Origin: Litorimonas sp964414555
GTDB lineage: Bacteria > Pseudomonadota > Alphaproteobacteria > Caulobacterales > Maricaulaceae
NCBI GenBank assembly: GCA_964414555.1
Contig: CAYPWW010000004.1
Coordinates: forward strand, 5,416-69,415
DNA: 64,000 nucleotides
Direction of reading: 5' to 3'
The first letter of the stretch is position 1, and each line of letters opens with the position of its first letter. The notes under the pieces are model-generated. The model had not been told where the DNA came from and ran no database searches. It saw only the letters and a list, made by a program, of their open reading frames with translations. Shown here one piece after another: positions 25,163 to 34,360 of this stretch. A program made the position numbers and the translations under genes.

Positions 25163-25663
25163 TTGGCTGACGTTCAGATTCGTCCTGAGACATCGGTAGA
25201 TCACGCCGCTGTCCGATCGCTGACGCAGGCCGCTTTTGCACCTATGCCGTTCAGTGATGGGTCCGAGCCGGCGATTATCGAACGTTTACGCACAAATGGT
25301 CAGATGACATTGGCGCTGGTAGCGGAATGTGATGGTAAAGTCGTGGGCCAGATTAACTTTTCTCCTGTCACGCTGTCACACAGGCAAGGTCAGTGGATCG
25401 GCCTTGGTCCAGTTGCCGTCCAACCAAACCTGCAAGGCATGGGTATTGGTGGCCAGCTTATTCGTGCGGGGCTCGCGCAGATTAAAGCGAAGGGTGCAGA
25501 TGGCTGTGTTCTGATCGGCAATCCTGAGATCTACAGCCGCTTTGGATTTCGCAATCGGGACGGCCTAACCTATGGCAGTCTTGCGCAAGAGAAGGTGCAA
25601 TATCTGGCGTTCAAGGATGAGGTGCCAAAAGGCGAGATCATATTCGCCTCTGCATTTGATTAG
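25163..25663 (+). CDS. GNAT-family N-acetyltransferase
   Basis: The 166-residue protein is a single-domain GNAT that would transfer an acetyl group from acetyl-CoA to an unknown amine. It shows the N-terminal RPETSVDHAAVRSLTQAAF, the acetyl-CoA binding motif around VQPNLQGMGIGGQLI (Q-x2-G-x-G/A type) and the late motif YSRFGFRNRDGLTY common to the YhbS-like subgroup. No ATG is available before the core; the TTG at 25163, two bases after the stop of the preceding gene, is the likely start, which would couple it to that gene. A strong terminator follows. Confidence 0.82.
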   Translation: MADVQIRPETSVDHAAVRSLTQAAFAPMPFSDGSEPAIIERLRTNGQMTLALVAECDGKVVGQINFSPVTLSHRQGQWIGLGPVAVQPNLQGMGIGGQLIRAGLAQIKAKGADGCVLIGNPEIYSRFGFRNRDGLTYGSLAQEKVQYLAFKDEVPKGEIIFASAFD

Positions 25664-25670
25664 TTCATGA

Positions 25671-25699
25671 AAAAGCCCGCTCGGATGAGCGGGCTTTTT
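25671..25699. terminator. Bidirectional terminator between GNAT gene and acnA
   Basis: A perfect 12-bp stem AAAAGCCCGCTC / GAGCGGGCTTTT with a GGAT loop provides a T run on both strands. It serves the GNAT operon on the plus strand and the convergent acnA on the minus strand. Confidence 0.9.
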
Positions 25700-25720
25700 C
25701 TATTTAATTAAACGGAGGTT

Positions 25721-28411
25721 TTACGCGGCCTGTTTTGCCTCGGCGGCGAGGTTACGCAGCACATAGTGCAGGATGCCTTCGTTCTTATAATACTCATGCT
25801 CGTTATCGGTATCGATCCGCACATTCGTCGTGATCGTTTTCGTCGAGCCGTCGGCCATTGTGATGTCAACGTCCAGCGTACCGCGCGGCCTCAGGCCTGC
25901 GATGCCGGAAATACTGACGGTTTCATTACCCGTCAGGCCAAGTTTCTCCCAGCTTTCACCCGCTTGGAATTCCAGCGGCAGAACACCCATCCCGATCAAG
26001 TTCGAACGGTGAATTCGCTCAAAGCTAGACGCGATGACGGCTTTGACACCCAGCAAGATTGTGCCCTTGGCAGCCCAGTCACGCGACGAACCATTGCCGT
26101 AAAGCGAACCTGCAAAGATCACGAGGTCTTTGTCGGCGGCTTTATATTTTTGCGCGGCGTCAAAGATCGGCATGATTTCGCCGGTTGGGACATATTTCGT
26201 TACGCCCCCCGTTGTGCCGGGGGCCATCAGGTTTTTGATGCGGATATTGGCGAATGTGCCGCGCATCATGACTTCGTGGTTCCCGCGACGGGAGCCAAAG
26301 GAGTTAAATTCTGGCTTCGGCACTTTGTTATCCGAGAGGTAATCGCCCGCCGGACCATCATGTTTGATAGAGCCAGCCGGACTGATGTGGTCTGTCGTGA
26401 TCGAGTCACCCAGTAGGGCAAGGATCGACGCGCCTTTCACATCTTCCACGGCGTCAGGCGTCGCGCTCATGCCGTCGAAATATGGTGGGTTACGGACATA
26501 TGTGGACTTTGGCTTCCAGTTATATGTCTTGCCGCCGGATACTTTGATGTCGCGCCATTGCTTGTCGCCTTTGAAGACGTCAGCATAACGATCAGTGAAC
26601 ATCTGACGTGTGATGACTTTGCGCACGACCTCTGCGATTTCCGCGGATGTCGGCCAGAGGTCTTTCAGGAAGACTTCATTGCCCTCATGATCGACACCCA
26701 GTGGGTCAGCGTCAAAATCATGATGCATGGACCCGGCCAGTGCATAGGCCACAACGAGTGGCGGCGACGCGAGGAAGTTCGCTTTGATGTCCGGCCCGAT
26801 GCGGCCTTCGAAGTTGCGGTTACCCGACAGGACCGAGCAAGAGACCAGATCGCCATCGGCAATCGCCTTGGACAGCGGCGCCGCGAGTGGGCCAGAGTTA
26901 CCGATACAAGTCGTGCAACCATAGCCAACAACGTCAAAGCCCAATGCGTCCAGATCGTCCTGCAATCCGGACTTTTCGAGATATTCGCCCACGACCTGAG
27001 AGCCGGGAGCTGTGGAGGTCTTGACCCATGGTTTGACAGTTAGGCCCTTCTCGCGCGCCTTTTTGGCGACGAGGCCGGCGGCCATCATAACGGAAGGGTT
27101 GGAGGTGTTGGTACAGGACGTAATCGCCGCGATCACAACATCACCGTGGTCGAGAGCATATCCGTATTCCGGAATGTCTATCGCGCTATCGCCTGTGGGT
27201 GTTTTGTTGAATTCGTCACGCAGGATTTTCGCGAACTTAACACTTGCGCCTTTCAGATCGAAGCGGTCTTGCGGGCGTTTCGGGCCAGAAATGGCAGGAC
27301 GCACGCTGCTCATGTCGAGGGCGATTGTGCTGGTGAAAGTTGGTGTGGAATTGTCGCGCCAGAAACCCTGCTGCTTGGCGTAAGCTTCGACGAGGGCGAT
27401 ACGCGCTTCGTCACGGCCTGTGGCTTGAAGATAGCGGAGTGTGTCTTCGTCGACCGGGAAGAAGCCGCATGTCGCGCCGTATTCCGGAGCCATATTGGCA
27501 AGTGTCGCCTGATCTTCCAAGGACAGGTGGTCCAGACCTGCGCCGTAGAATTCGACGAATTTCCCGACAACGCCTTTTTCGCGCAGCATTTCCACAACAC
27601 GCAGGACGAGGTCTGTCGCGGTGGAGCCTTCTGGCAATTTGCCTGTCAGCTCAAAGCCGACGACTTCGGGAATCAACATAGAGATCGGCTGGCCCAACAT
27701 CGCGGCTTCGGCCTCAATGCCGCCAACACCCCAACCCAGGACCGACAGGCCATTGATCATCGTTGTGTGGGAGTCTGTTCCGACCAGCGTGTCGGGGAAG
27801 GCATAGGTCTTGCCGTCAGCTGTTTTTGTCCAAACTGTCTGCGCTAGGTTTTCGAGGTTCACCTGATGGCAGATACCTGTTCCGGGAGGCACGACGGAGA
27901 AATTATCAAACGCCGTCTGACCCCATTTCAGGAAGTCATAACGCTCCATATTGCGCTCATACTCGCGCTGGACGTTTTTCTTTTCCGCTTCGGGTGTGCC
28001 GAAATAATCGACCATGACGGAATGGTCGATGACCAGATGCACAGGGTTCAGCGGGTTAATCGCTTCGGGCGAACCGCCCAGTTCCACAATCGCGTCGCGC
28101 ATGGAGGCGAGGTCCACAACGGCTGGCACGCCGGTGAAATCCTGCATCAGAACCCGTGCGGGACGATAGGCGATCTCATGGGTTGAGGTCTTTGTCTTCA
28201 GCCAATCCGCAACGGCTTGAATGTCTTCTTTTTTGACGGTGTTACCGTCTTCATGGCGGAGCAGGTTTTCCAGCAAGACCTTCAAGGAGCGTGGCAGTTT
28301 CGAGATGCCGGACAGACCGTTTTTCTCTGCCTCTCCCAGATCGTAATATGTGTAAGTGCCGCCGCGCACGCTCATCTCGCGTTCGCAGTTAAAACTGTCC
28401 AGTGAAGCCAT
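25721..28411 (-). CDS. acnA: Aconitate hydratase A
   Basis: Aconitase interconverts citrate and isocitrate in the TCA cycle through a [4Fe-4S] cluster. The 896-residue length is normal for the AcnA/IRP group. Cluster ligands are visible as Cys in AITSCTNTSNP and the Cys pair in YGCTTCIGNSGP. The substrate-binding segments VGTDSHTTMI and the swivel-domain segments GDSITTDHISPAG and YGNGSSRDWAAKG are present. Start is the ATG at 28411, with an AGGA about ten bases upstream. A plausible promoter lies 40-70 bases upstream. Confidence 0.98.
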   Translation of the reverse strand: MASLDSFNCEREMSVRGGTYTYYDLGEAEKNGLSGISKLPRSLKVLLENLLRHEDGNTVKKEDIQAVADWLKTKTSTHEIAYRPARVLMQDFTGVPAVVDLASMRDAIVELGGSPEAINPLNPVHLVIDHSVMVDYFGTPEAEKKNVQREYERNMERYDFLKWGQTAFDNFSVVPPGTGICHQVNLENLAQTVWTKTADGKTYAFPDTLVGTDSHTTMINGLSVLGWGVGGIEAEAAMLGQPISMLIPEVVGFELTGKLPEGSTATDLVLRVVEMLREKGVVGKFVEFYGAGLDHLSLEDQATLANMAPEYGATCGFFPVDEDTLRYLQATGRDEARIALVEAYAKQQGFWRDNSTPTFTSTIALDMSSVRPAISGPKRPQDRFDLKGASVKFAKILRDEFNKTPTGDSAIDIPEYGYALDHGDVVIAAITSCTNTSNPSVMMAAGLVAKKAREKGLTVKPWVKTSTAPGSQVVGEYLEKSGLQDDLDALGFDVVGYGCTTCIGNSGPLAAPLSKAIADGDLVSCSVLSGNRNFEGRIGPDIKANFLASPPLVVAYALAGSMHHDFDADPLGVDHEGNEVFLKDLWPTSAEIAEVVRKVITRQMFTDRYADVFKGDKQWRDIKVSGGKTYNWKPKSTYVRNPPYFDGMSATPDAVEDVKGASILALLGDSITTDHISPAGSIKHDGPAGDYLSDNKVPKPEFNSFGSRRGNHEVMMRGTFANIRIKNLMAPGTTGGVTKYVPTGEIMPIFDAAQKYKAADKDLVIFAGSLYGNGSSRDWAAKGTILLGVKAVIASSFERIHRSNLIGMGVLPLEFQAGESWEKLGLTGNETVSISGIAGLRPRGTLDVDITMADGSTKTITTNVRIDTDNEHEYYKNEGILHYVLRNLAAEAKQAA

Positions 28412-28452
28412 GAGACATCCATCCTGATTTATGGGTTCTAAGTGTTGCGCGG

Positions 28453-28481
28453 CTTATGCCAGCGTGTCCGGGAGTTTTCAA
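28453..28481 (-). promoter_or_regulatory. Candidate sigma-70 promoter of acnA
   Basis: On the minus strand TTGAAA (28476-28481) and CATAAG (28453-28458) are separated by exactly 17 bases, about 40 bases before the acnA start. Confidence 0.4.
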
Positions 28482-28525
28482 TGTGAGAAAGCGTTCAACC
28501 TTACTGCAATCTTGCGAAGGCCGCT

Positions 28526-29152
28526 TTAGCTTTTGAAGGTACCGTGTTTTTGCAAAAAAGGGATTTGTGCCAAGGTGAACACAAGGGTCAGAGGCATAAA
28601 GCCAAAGACCTTGAAAGAGGCCCAAAACATCTCAGAGAAGCTCCGCCAGATGAACTCATTCAGGATCGCCATGGCGAAAAAGAACAGCGCCCAACGCACG
28701 GCCAGCGTCCGCCATGCGGCATCTGGCATCTCGACGGCTTCGCCCATCAGAAGCTTTAGCGCGTTTTTTCGGAACACCACGCCGCCCAAAATCACGACCC
28801 CGTAGAGTGCATTTAGAAAGGTCGGCTTTTGATAGATGAAGCGCTTGTCGCCCGTCAGCCAAGCGATCAGGGCCGAGCCACCGATCACAACGGTGGAAAA
28901 GACTAACAAGGCGGAGACGCGTTTATAACGTACCCAGCCTACAAGAAGCATGATGGTCGCCGCGACGGCCAACACAGCTGCCGCCCAGATCAGAGCTTCA
29001 TCGGGATTGTCACGCTTCCAATAAAGAAAGCTCGCGAAGAACAGCAGCAGCGGCCCGAAATCAATCCAGGCCGGCAGCTTTTGTTTCGCAGGTGCGGAGG
29101 CGGGAGCTGAGTCTGCCGTGGCAGTGTCTTCCTTGGCCGTGTCTTCCGTCAT
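28526..29152 (-). CDS. yciB: Inner membrane septation protein YciB (IspZ family)
   Basis: A polytopic inner-membrane protein of the YciB/IspA septation family, linked to cell envelope synthesis and septation. The 208 residues begin with an Ala/Thr/Glu-rich cytoplasmic leader (1-25), longer than in E. coli, followed by five or so hydrophobic segments and the family signatures PAWIDFGPLLLFF, FIYQKPTFLNALYG and LNEFIWRSFSEMFWASFKVFG. It starts at the base next to the stop of the upstream symporter gene, so the two are likely cotranscribed. Confidence 0.9.
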   Translation of the reverse strand: MTEDTAKEDTATADSAPASAPAKQKLPAWIDFGPLLLFFASFLYWKRDNPDEALIWAAAVLAVAATIMLLVGWVRYKRVSALLVFSTVVIGGSALIAWLTGDKRFIYQKPTFLNALYGVVILGGVVFRKNALKLLMGEAVEMPDAAWRTLAVRWALFFFAMAILNEFIWRSFSEMFWASFKVFGFMPLTLVFTLAQIPFLQKHGTFKS

Positions 29153-30625
29153 TTATTTCAGGTCGTCCTGATCGATGAGCCCGTCATTCGCGATGCCGTC
29201 TTTGTCGAAGTATTCTTTCGCCAATTTGAAAACAACAGGTGACAGCAAGATCAAGCCGATCAAGTTCGGCGCGGCCATCAATCCGGTCAGGCTGTCTGCG
29301 ATCAACCAGAAGGTTGCGACAACAAGATTGTCTTCGCCGGTTTCAAACGACAGAGCAAAGGTCGAGGCGAAGACAGCCAAAATCCAGAAGATGCGGAAAA
29401 CAGGAATAGACTTTTCCTTGAAGATAAAGGCCGCACAGCGTTCGCCGTAATAAGACCATCCAATGATCGTCGTGAAGGCGAAGATACACAGGCAAATCGT
29501 CACGATATCCGCACCAAAGCCGACCAGCACGCTGTCAAAAGCTTGCGCCGTCAGCGGCACGCCGATTTCACAGCCCGCCGGTGTAGAGCCGGATTTCAGC
29601 AGCTCTAAGATCGCTGGGCTTGCGAGACAATCACCGCTCATGACGCCAGATGTTAGAATGACTAATGCGGTGATCGTACAGATGATCAGCGTATCGATGA
29701 CCGTGCCTAACATGGCGATCATACCTTGGTTGACGGGGTCATTATTCTGTGCCGCCGCATGGGCGATTGGGGCGGAACCCTGACCGGCCTCATTCGAGAA
29801 CAAACCACGCGCGACACCTTTTTGCATGGCCAACATCATCAAGCCGATGGTGATGCCCGTGCCAGCGCCCTGCATCCCGAAGGCCCCTTTGAAGATCAAG
29901 CCAAAGGCCGCAGGCACGGCAGAGATATTGGCCGCGATCACGATCAGCGCACAAGTGATATACAGCACGGCCATGAAAGGCACGAGCTTGGAAGCGACGG
30001 CGCCGATCCGTTTGATGCCACCAAAAATAACGCCGCCTACGAGCAAAGACAGCACGACGGCCACGATCCGTGGGTCGAAATTATACTCAGATTTCAACGC
30101 ATCCGCGATCGAGTTGGCTTGCACCGCATTGCCGGTTGAGAGAGAGCCAATAATCCCGAACAGGGCAAAGGCTGCTGCCAGCCAGTACCATTTTGGGCCC
30201 AAGCCATTTTTGATATAATACATCGGGCCACCAACGCGGTTGCCGTTTGCGTCGATTTCGCGATAGCGCACCGCCAGCACACCTTCGGCGAATTTCGTCG
30301 CTGTGCCGAGGATCGCTGTGACCCACATCCAGAAAACCGCGCCCGGACCGCCAATGGCGATGGCGGCTGCGACGCCTGCAATGTTGCCTGTTCCAACGGT
30401 CGAAGACAGCGCCGTCATCAGCGCAGCAAATGGCGAGACATCGCCGTCTTCCGCTTCGCCTGATCGCTTTTTAAACAGCTGACGGAAACCATAGCCGATT
30501 TTTGTCAGCGACATGAAACGCAAGCCAACCGTCAGAAACGCTCCGACACCCAACAGCAGAAGCATCATGGGTGGTCCCCAAACGATGCCGTTCATTGATT
30601 CCATCAAGCTGTTGAACGTTTCCAT
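29153..30625 (-). CDS. Alanine/glycine:cation symporter (AGCS family)
   Basis: An inner-membrane Na+ (or H+) coupled amino-acid symporter, 490 residues, with about ten membrane helices. Family signatures are SSTVGTGNIAGVAAAIAIGGPGA near the N-terminus, GTATKFAEGVLAVRYR, GGPMYYIKNGLG and the highly conserved GLFSNEAGQGSAPIAHAAA. The start at 30625 (METFNSLMESMNG) was chosen because AGGGGAC precedes it and the 38 codons open upstream are not family-like. It is divergent from the aminotransferase gene and directly upstream of yciB. Confidence 0.92.
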   Translation of the reverse strand: METFNSLMESMNGIVWGPPMMLLLLGVGAFLTVGLRFMSLTKIGYGFRQLFKKRSGEAEDGDVSPFAALMTALSSTVGTGNIAGVAAAIAIGGPGAVFWMWVTAILGTATKFAEGVLAVRYREIDANGNRVGGPMYYIKNGLGPKWYWLAAAFALFGIIGSLSTGNAVQANSIADALKSEYNFDPRIVAVVLSLLVGGVIFGGIKRIGAVASKLVPFMAVLYITCALIVIAANISAVPAAFGLIFKGAFGMQGAGTGITIGLMMLAMQKGVARGLFSNEAGQGSAPIAHAAAQNNDPVNQGMIAMLGTVIDTLIICTITALVILTSGVMSGDCLASPAILELLKSGSTPAGCEIGVPLTAQAFDSVLVGFGADIVTICLCIFAFTTIIGWSYYGERCAAFIFKEKSIPVFRIFWILAVFASTFALSFETGEDNLVVATFWLIADSLTGLMAAPNLIGLILLSPVVFKLAKEYFDKDGIANDGLIDQDDLK

Positions 30626-30786
30626 GAGGTCCCCTCGCGGTCCGTTTTGGACCTTCTTTTCATCTTTGCCAGCTTGTTTGCGCGCCACTGCGATAAAGGC
30701 AACGGAAAAATCAGCTTGGGCTGTGGCGAAGCGCGGCAAAAGCGGCTATCGCCTCTCCAACTGACACAAACGAATAGACTTTCATC

Positions 30787-31971
30787 ATGTTCGAATATCT
30801 CGTCCCACGCGCCCCCGATGCCATCATGGCCCTTATGCAGCAATGTAAAGCGGACCCAAATCCGGCCAAGATCGACCTTGGCGTGGGGGTTTATAAAGAC
30901 GACGCGGGCGGGACGACGATCCTCCGCGCGGTCAAGCGCATGGAGGCGCGCTTGCTGGAGACGCAAGAGACCAAAACCTATGTCGGTACGACAGGGTCGG
31001 TCGATTTTCGCGAAACTATGCTGTCGATGATGTTTGGCGCGGGCAATGAAGCCCTCTACCGGACGGCGTCCAGCCAAGCCGCGGGCGGGTCCGGCGCATT
31101 ACGGCTCGGCGCGGAAGTCCTGAAATCGGCGGCCCCTGATGCCACCGTCTGGGTTTCCACGCCGACTTGGGCGAACCACATTCCCCTGATCAGCTCCGCC
31201 GGGCTGAAAATGGATAAATACCCCTATTACAATCGCGAGACCCTTGGCGTGGATTTCGAGGACATGCTGGCGCATCTGGATAAAAAGGCCAAGCGCGGCG
31301 ACGTCGTCTTGCTGCACGGCTGTTGCCACAATCCGACAGGTGCGGATTTGAGTCCGGCGCAATGGGACCGCCTCGCACCCTTTATGGAATCGCGCGGACT
31401 TCTCCCGTACATCGACCTTGCCTATTTCGGTTTGGGACGTGGCATGGACGAAGACACCTATGGCCTGCGCAAAGTGCTGGAAATTTGTTCAGAAGCCCTC
31501 GTCGCGGCATCTTGTTCTAAGAACTTCGCGCTCTACCGCGAGCGGGTCGGGCTGATCGCTGTCGTCTGTAAGGACGAGGCGACACGCGATGTCGCGCAAA
31601 GCCAGCTGGGCGCGATCCAGCGCAAGATTATTTCCATGCCGCCAGATCATGGCGCAGCGGTTGTCGCCGGAATTTTGGGTGACGTGGAACTCCGCACACT
31701 CTGGATCGAAGAGCTGGATGAGATGCGCGACCGCATGCGCGATCTTCGCGCGCAATTATCTGACGCGCTAAATGTGCAGGGCGGCGAGACGATGTCGGCG
31801 GCGGTGCGTAACCAAAACGGGATGTTCTCGACGCTCCCGCTCTCGGTTGAGCAGGTGCATAAATTACGCGACCGTTCGATTTACATGACCGATAGCGGGC
31901 GCATTAATATCGCAGGTGCCAATGTCAGGAATATCCCGCATTTGGCCGAGGAAATTTTGCGCGTTCTCTAG
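30787..31971 (+). CDS. tyrB: Aromatic/aspartate aminotransferase
   Basis: A class I PLP-dependent transaminase of the AspC/TyrB subgroup, which moves amino groups between aspartate or aromatic amino acids and 2-oxoglutarate. The 394-residue protein shows KIDLGVGVYKDDAG, HGCCHNPTGADLS (PLP-binding Asn), IDLAYFGLGRG (Asp and Tyr), the Schiff-base Lys in ASCSKNFALYRERVG with the phosphate-binding Arg, and the substrate Arg region near RINIAGAN. Subgroup specificity (AspC versus TyrB) is not certain. It overlaps the convergent mtgA by four bases. Confidence 0.85.
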   Translation: MFEYLVPRAPDAIMALMQQCKADPNPAKIDLGVGVYKDDAGGTTILRAVKRMEARLLETQETKTYVGTTGSVDFRETMLSMMFGAGNEALYRTASSQAAGGSGALRLGAEVLKSAAPDATVWVSTPTWANHIPLISSAGLKMDKYPYYNRETLGVDFEDMLAHLDKKAKRGDVVLLHGCCHNPTGADLSPAQWDRLAPFMESRGLLPYIDLAYFGLGRGMDEDTYGLRKVLEICSEALVAASCSKNFALYRERVGLIAVVCKDEATRDVAQSQLGAIQRKIISMPPDHGAAVVAGILGDVELRTLWIEELDEMRDRMRDLRAQLSDALNVQGGETMSAAVRNQNGMFSTLPLSVEQVHKLRDRSIYMTDSGRINIAGANVRNIPHLAEEILRVL

Positions 31972-32723
31972 CCGCGCTCTTCAAGGCGTAGACAGCTATC
32001 ATAGCGGCTGGTTTCAATCACGTTCATACGTTGCATCAGGGTCGTCGCGCGGCTGCTGACAAAATCGCTTGGTGGATCGACACGCCATTTATTTGGACTG
32101 GGCAGGACACTTGCGAGGAGGGCGGCTTCTCGTTGGGTCAGGTCTTTCGCCGCTTTGCCAAAGCGCGCTTGAGCGGCCGCTTCCGCGCCGAAAATCCCGT
32201 CACCCCATTCCGCGACATTTAAATATATCTCCAGCGTGCGCCGCTTGCCCCAAACGACATTCGTATAAAGCGCGAACCAAGCTTCGACGGCTTTGCGCGG
32301 ATAGCCGCCGCCGTTCCACAGGAAGACATTCTTGGCGGTCTGTTGGGTGATGGTTGAGCCACCGCGACGTCGCCCGCCTTTCGCATTATCGTCCAAGGCC
32401 TGCTGGATCGCTGCAAAGTCCACGCCCCAATGTTCGCAGAAACGCGAGTCCTCACCCGCCATGACAGCGCGTGCGAGATGTGGAGAGATGTCTTCCAGCC
32501 GCGTCCAATCGCGCTGCACCGTCTCGCCGGAAAAACCGCGTTGCGCCATCAACACGGTCCCCGGCACAGGCACGACACGCAAGAGCGCGGCATAGAGATG
32601 GACCAACACACCCACGCCTAGCAGGAAGAGAAACGTCCAGCGCAGGCGCCGCCGCCAAGCGGGTTTCGCTGGCGTGCCCTCTGGCCGGACGGGTCCGTAG
32701 GTTTCAGTCGATTTGGAAATCAT
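31968..32723 (-). CDS. mtgA: Monofunctional biosynthetic peptidoglycan transglycosylase
   Basis: MtgA polymerises lipid II into glycan strands without transpeptidase activity. The 251 residues comprise a basic cytoplasmic leader, a membrane helix (about 28-48), and a GT51 domain with the catalytic Glu in MAGEDSRFCEHWG and the second motif RRRGGSTITQQTAKNVFLW, then WGKRRTLEIYLNVAEWG. Length is normal. Its 5' end overlaps the 3' end of the upstream PPK2 gene by 20 bases, suggesting coupled translation. Confidence 0.95.
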   Translation of the reverse strand: MISKSTETYGPVRPEGTPAKPAWRRRLRWTFLFLLGVGVLVHLYAALLRVVPVPGTVLMAQRGFSGETVQRDWTRLEDISPHLARAVMAGEDSRFCEHWGVDFAAIQQALDDNAKGGRRRGGSTITQQTAKNVFLWNGGGYPRKAVEAWFALYTNVVWGKRRTLEIYLNVAEWGDGIFGAEAAAQARFGKAAKDLTQREAALLASVLPSPNKWRVDPPSDFVSSRATTLMQRMNVIETSRYDSCLRLEERG

Positions 32724-33513
32724 CGGGTCTGTAACCGGGGTCAGGATATTGCGGGTTCATAGCTTCTAGCGTTTGCCGCACGATACCGCTGATGATTGCG
32801 CCGCGCGTCTTCCGATCATCCGATGGAATAATATGCCACGGCGCATGTTCCGTCGAGGTGCGGGCCACCATCGTTTCATAGGCGTCCATGAAATTCGGCC
32901 AGAGCGCGCGGTCGTCCAGATCACCGGGGTTGAACTTCCAGCGCTTATCCGGATTGACCAGCCGGTCGCGCAGACGTTCGCCTTGCACCTCTGGCGAGAT
33001 ATGCAGCATAAATTTCAGAACCGTCGTGCCCGTCTCGACCAGCAAGCGTTCGAAATCATTGATCTGGGCATAGCGCTGCTCAATCGTCGTGGCGTCTTTA
33101 TAGCCCTTCACTTTCACGACCAACACATCCTCATAATGGCTGCGGTTAAAGACAGTGATCTGCCCCGCGCCCGGCACGACTTCATGCACACGCCAGAGAT
33201 AGTCATGTGCCAACTCATGCTTTGTGGGGGCTTTGAATGCGGCGACGTTGACGTTCAGGGGCGGGGTCCGGTGAAAGATCGCCGCCGTTGTGCCGTCCTT
33301 GCCGGAGGTATCCATGCCTTGCAGCACGATCAGCAGTTTGCGGTCAGCCTCTCCGTAAAGACGGTGTGCCAGCGGCGCGATGGCCTTCGCGTTTGTTTTG
33401 ATCGCATCGCGTGCAGCGCGTTTATTGGGATAAAGCTCAACGCGAGTCGGACGCGCATTTAGGTCAAAAGCCGCGCCCGGTGTGGCAATATACTCGGAAG
33501 AAATCTGAACCAT
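32704..33513 (-). CDS. Polyphosphate kinase 2 family protein
   Basis: PPK2 enzymes move phosphate from polyphosphate to nucleoside mono- or diphosphates. The 269-residue protein has Walker A GMDTSGKDGTT, FKAPTKHELAHDYLWRVHE, and the Walker B-like ITVFNRSHYEDVLVVKV, followed by a lid region with RDRLVNPDKRWKFNPGDLDDR. The size and the HDYLWR motif fit the shorter single-domain class. The start at 33513 (MVQISSEYIATPG) was chosen because the family N-terminus begins there; the frame is open a further 36 codons. Its role beside mtgA is unclear. Confidence 0.9.
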   Translation of the reverse strand: MVQISSEYIATPGAAFDLNARPTRVELYPNKRAARDAIKTNAKAIAPLAHRLYGEADRKLLIVLQGMDTSGKDGTTAAIFHRTPPLNVNVAAFKAPTKHELAHDYLWRVHEVVPGAGQITVFNRSHYEDVLVVKVKGYKDATTIEQRYAQINDFERLLVETGTTVLKFMLHISPEVQGERLRDRLVNPDKRWKFNPGDLDDRALWPNFMDAYETMVARTSTEHAPWHIIPSDDRKTRGAIISGIVRQTLEAMNPQYPDPGYRPDDFQID

Positions 33514-33635
33514 GGGACGTTGTCTCACTAATGTTTCAACTGTGCTAGCGGAGTGGGGCGACCCTCGCACGTAAAATTTATTTGCCAAGTTCCCTGAAGT
33601 CTGCGCGTATCTAGATCTCACCTTAGGAGTTTCCC

Positions 33636-34250
33636 ATGCGCCAACGTTTTGCTTGCTTGTCTTCTGTCTTGTTAGGCGCGGTCCTCGCCGTAAGTGCTTG
33701 TGGTGAGGCGGTTTCCGCGGACCCCGCGCCGCAAGCCGCCCCGGCCACGCCCACGGCGCAAAGCTGGACCATCATTGCGGACGCCTCCAAACTGGCGTTC
33801 TCGGCCTTGCAAGAGGGTGAACGTTTCGCAGGCGAGTTCAGGGAATTTTACGGCGACATTTATTTTGATCCAGAAGACCTGCCGGGCAGTGGTGTCGCTA
33901 TTACGATACCGCTCATCTCTGTCTCTGCCGGATCAAAAGATCGCGACTCCACACTGCCCGGCAAAGTCTGGTTTTCGACCAAGGCTTTTCCAAATGCGCG
34001 TTTTGTCTCGAATGAAATTGTCACCATGGATGACGGCTATGTGGCAAAAGGCCAGCTAACCCTGAAAGGCATCAGCGAAGCCGTGTCTTTGCCATTTACC
34101 GTCGAGATTGACGGAGACAAAGCTGTCATGCGCGGGACGATGCAACTGGACCGCACGCGTTGGAACGTCGGGGCTGCGCCGTGGGATACGGATGAGTGGG
34201 TGTCGCGAAATGTGGATCTTGATATTCAGGTTACGGCGACGCGCGGATAG
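33636..34250 (+). CDS. YceI-family lipoprotein
   Basis: YceI proteins are lipocalin-like periplasmic or envelope proteins that bind polyisoprenoids or other amphipathic ligands. The 204-residue protein has a lipoprotein signal with lipobox VSAC (Cys22), an Ala/Pro-rich linker, then the YceI beta-barrel: SWTIIADASKLAF, FAGEFREFYGDIYFDPEDL, WFSTKAFPNARFVS and KGQLTLKGISEAVSLPF. AGGAG precedes the ATG. It is divergent from the PPK2 gene. Confidence 0.9.
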   Translation: MRQRFACLSSVLLGAVLAVSACGEAVSADPAPQAAPATPTAQSWTIIADASKLAFSALQEGERFAGEFREFYGDIYFDPEDLPGSGVAITIPLISVSAGSKDRDSTLPGKVWFSTKAFPNARFVSNEIVTMDDGYVAKGQLTLKGISEAVSLPFTVEIDGDKAVMRGTMQLDRTRWNVGAAPWDTDEWVSRNVDLDIQVTATRG

Positions 34251-34360
34251 GGCGTAAGGGCCTTCTCCTCGTCGGAAAACTTTTTAGACCAGACTAAATT
34301 TACCGTATGTTTACGCTTTCTTTTGGCAATACCGAAAGGTCTCATTGCTAGCTTAGGCGC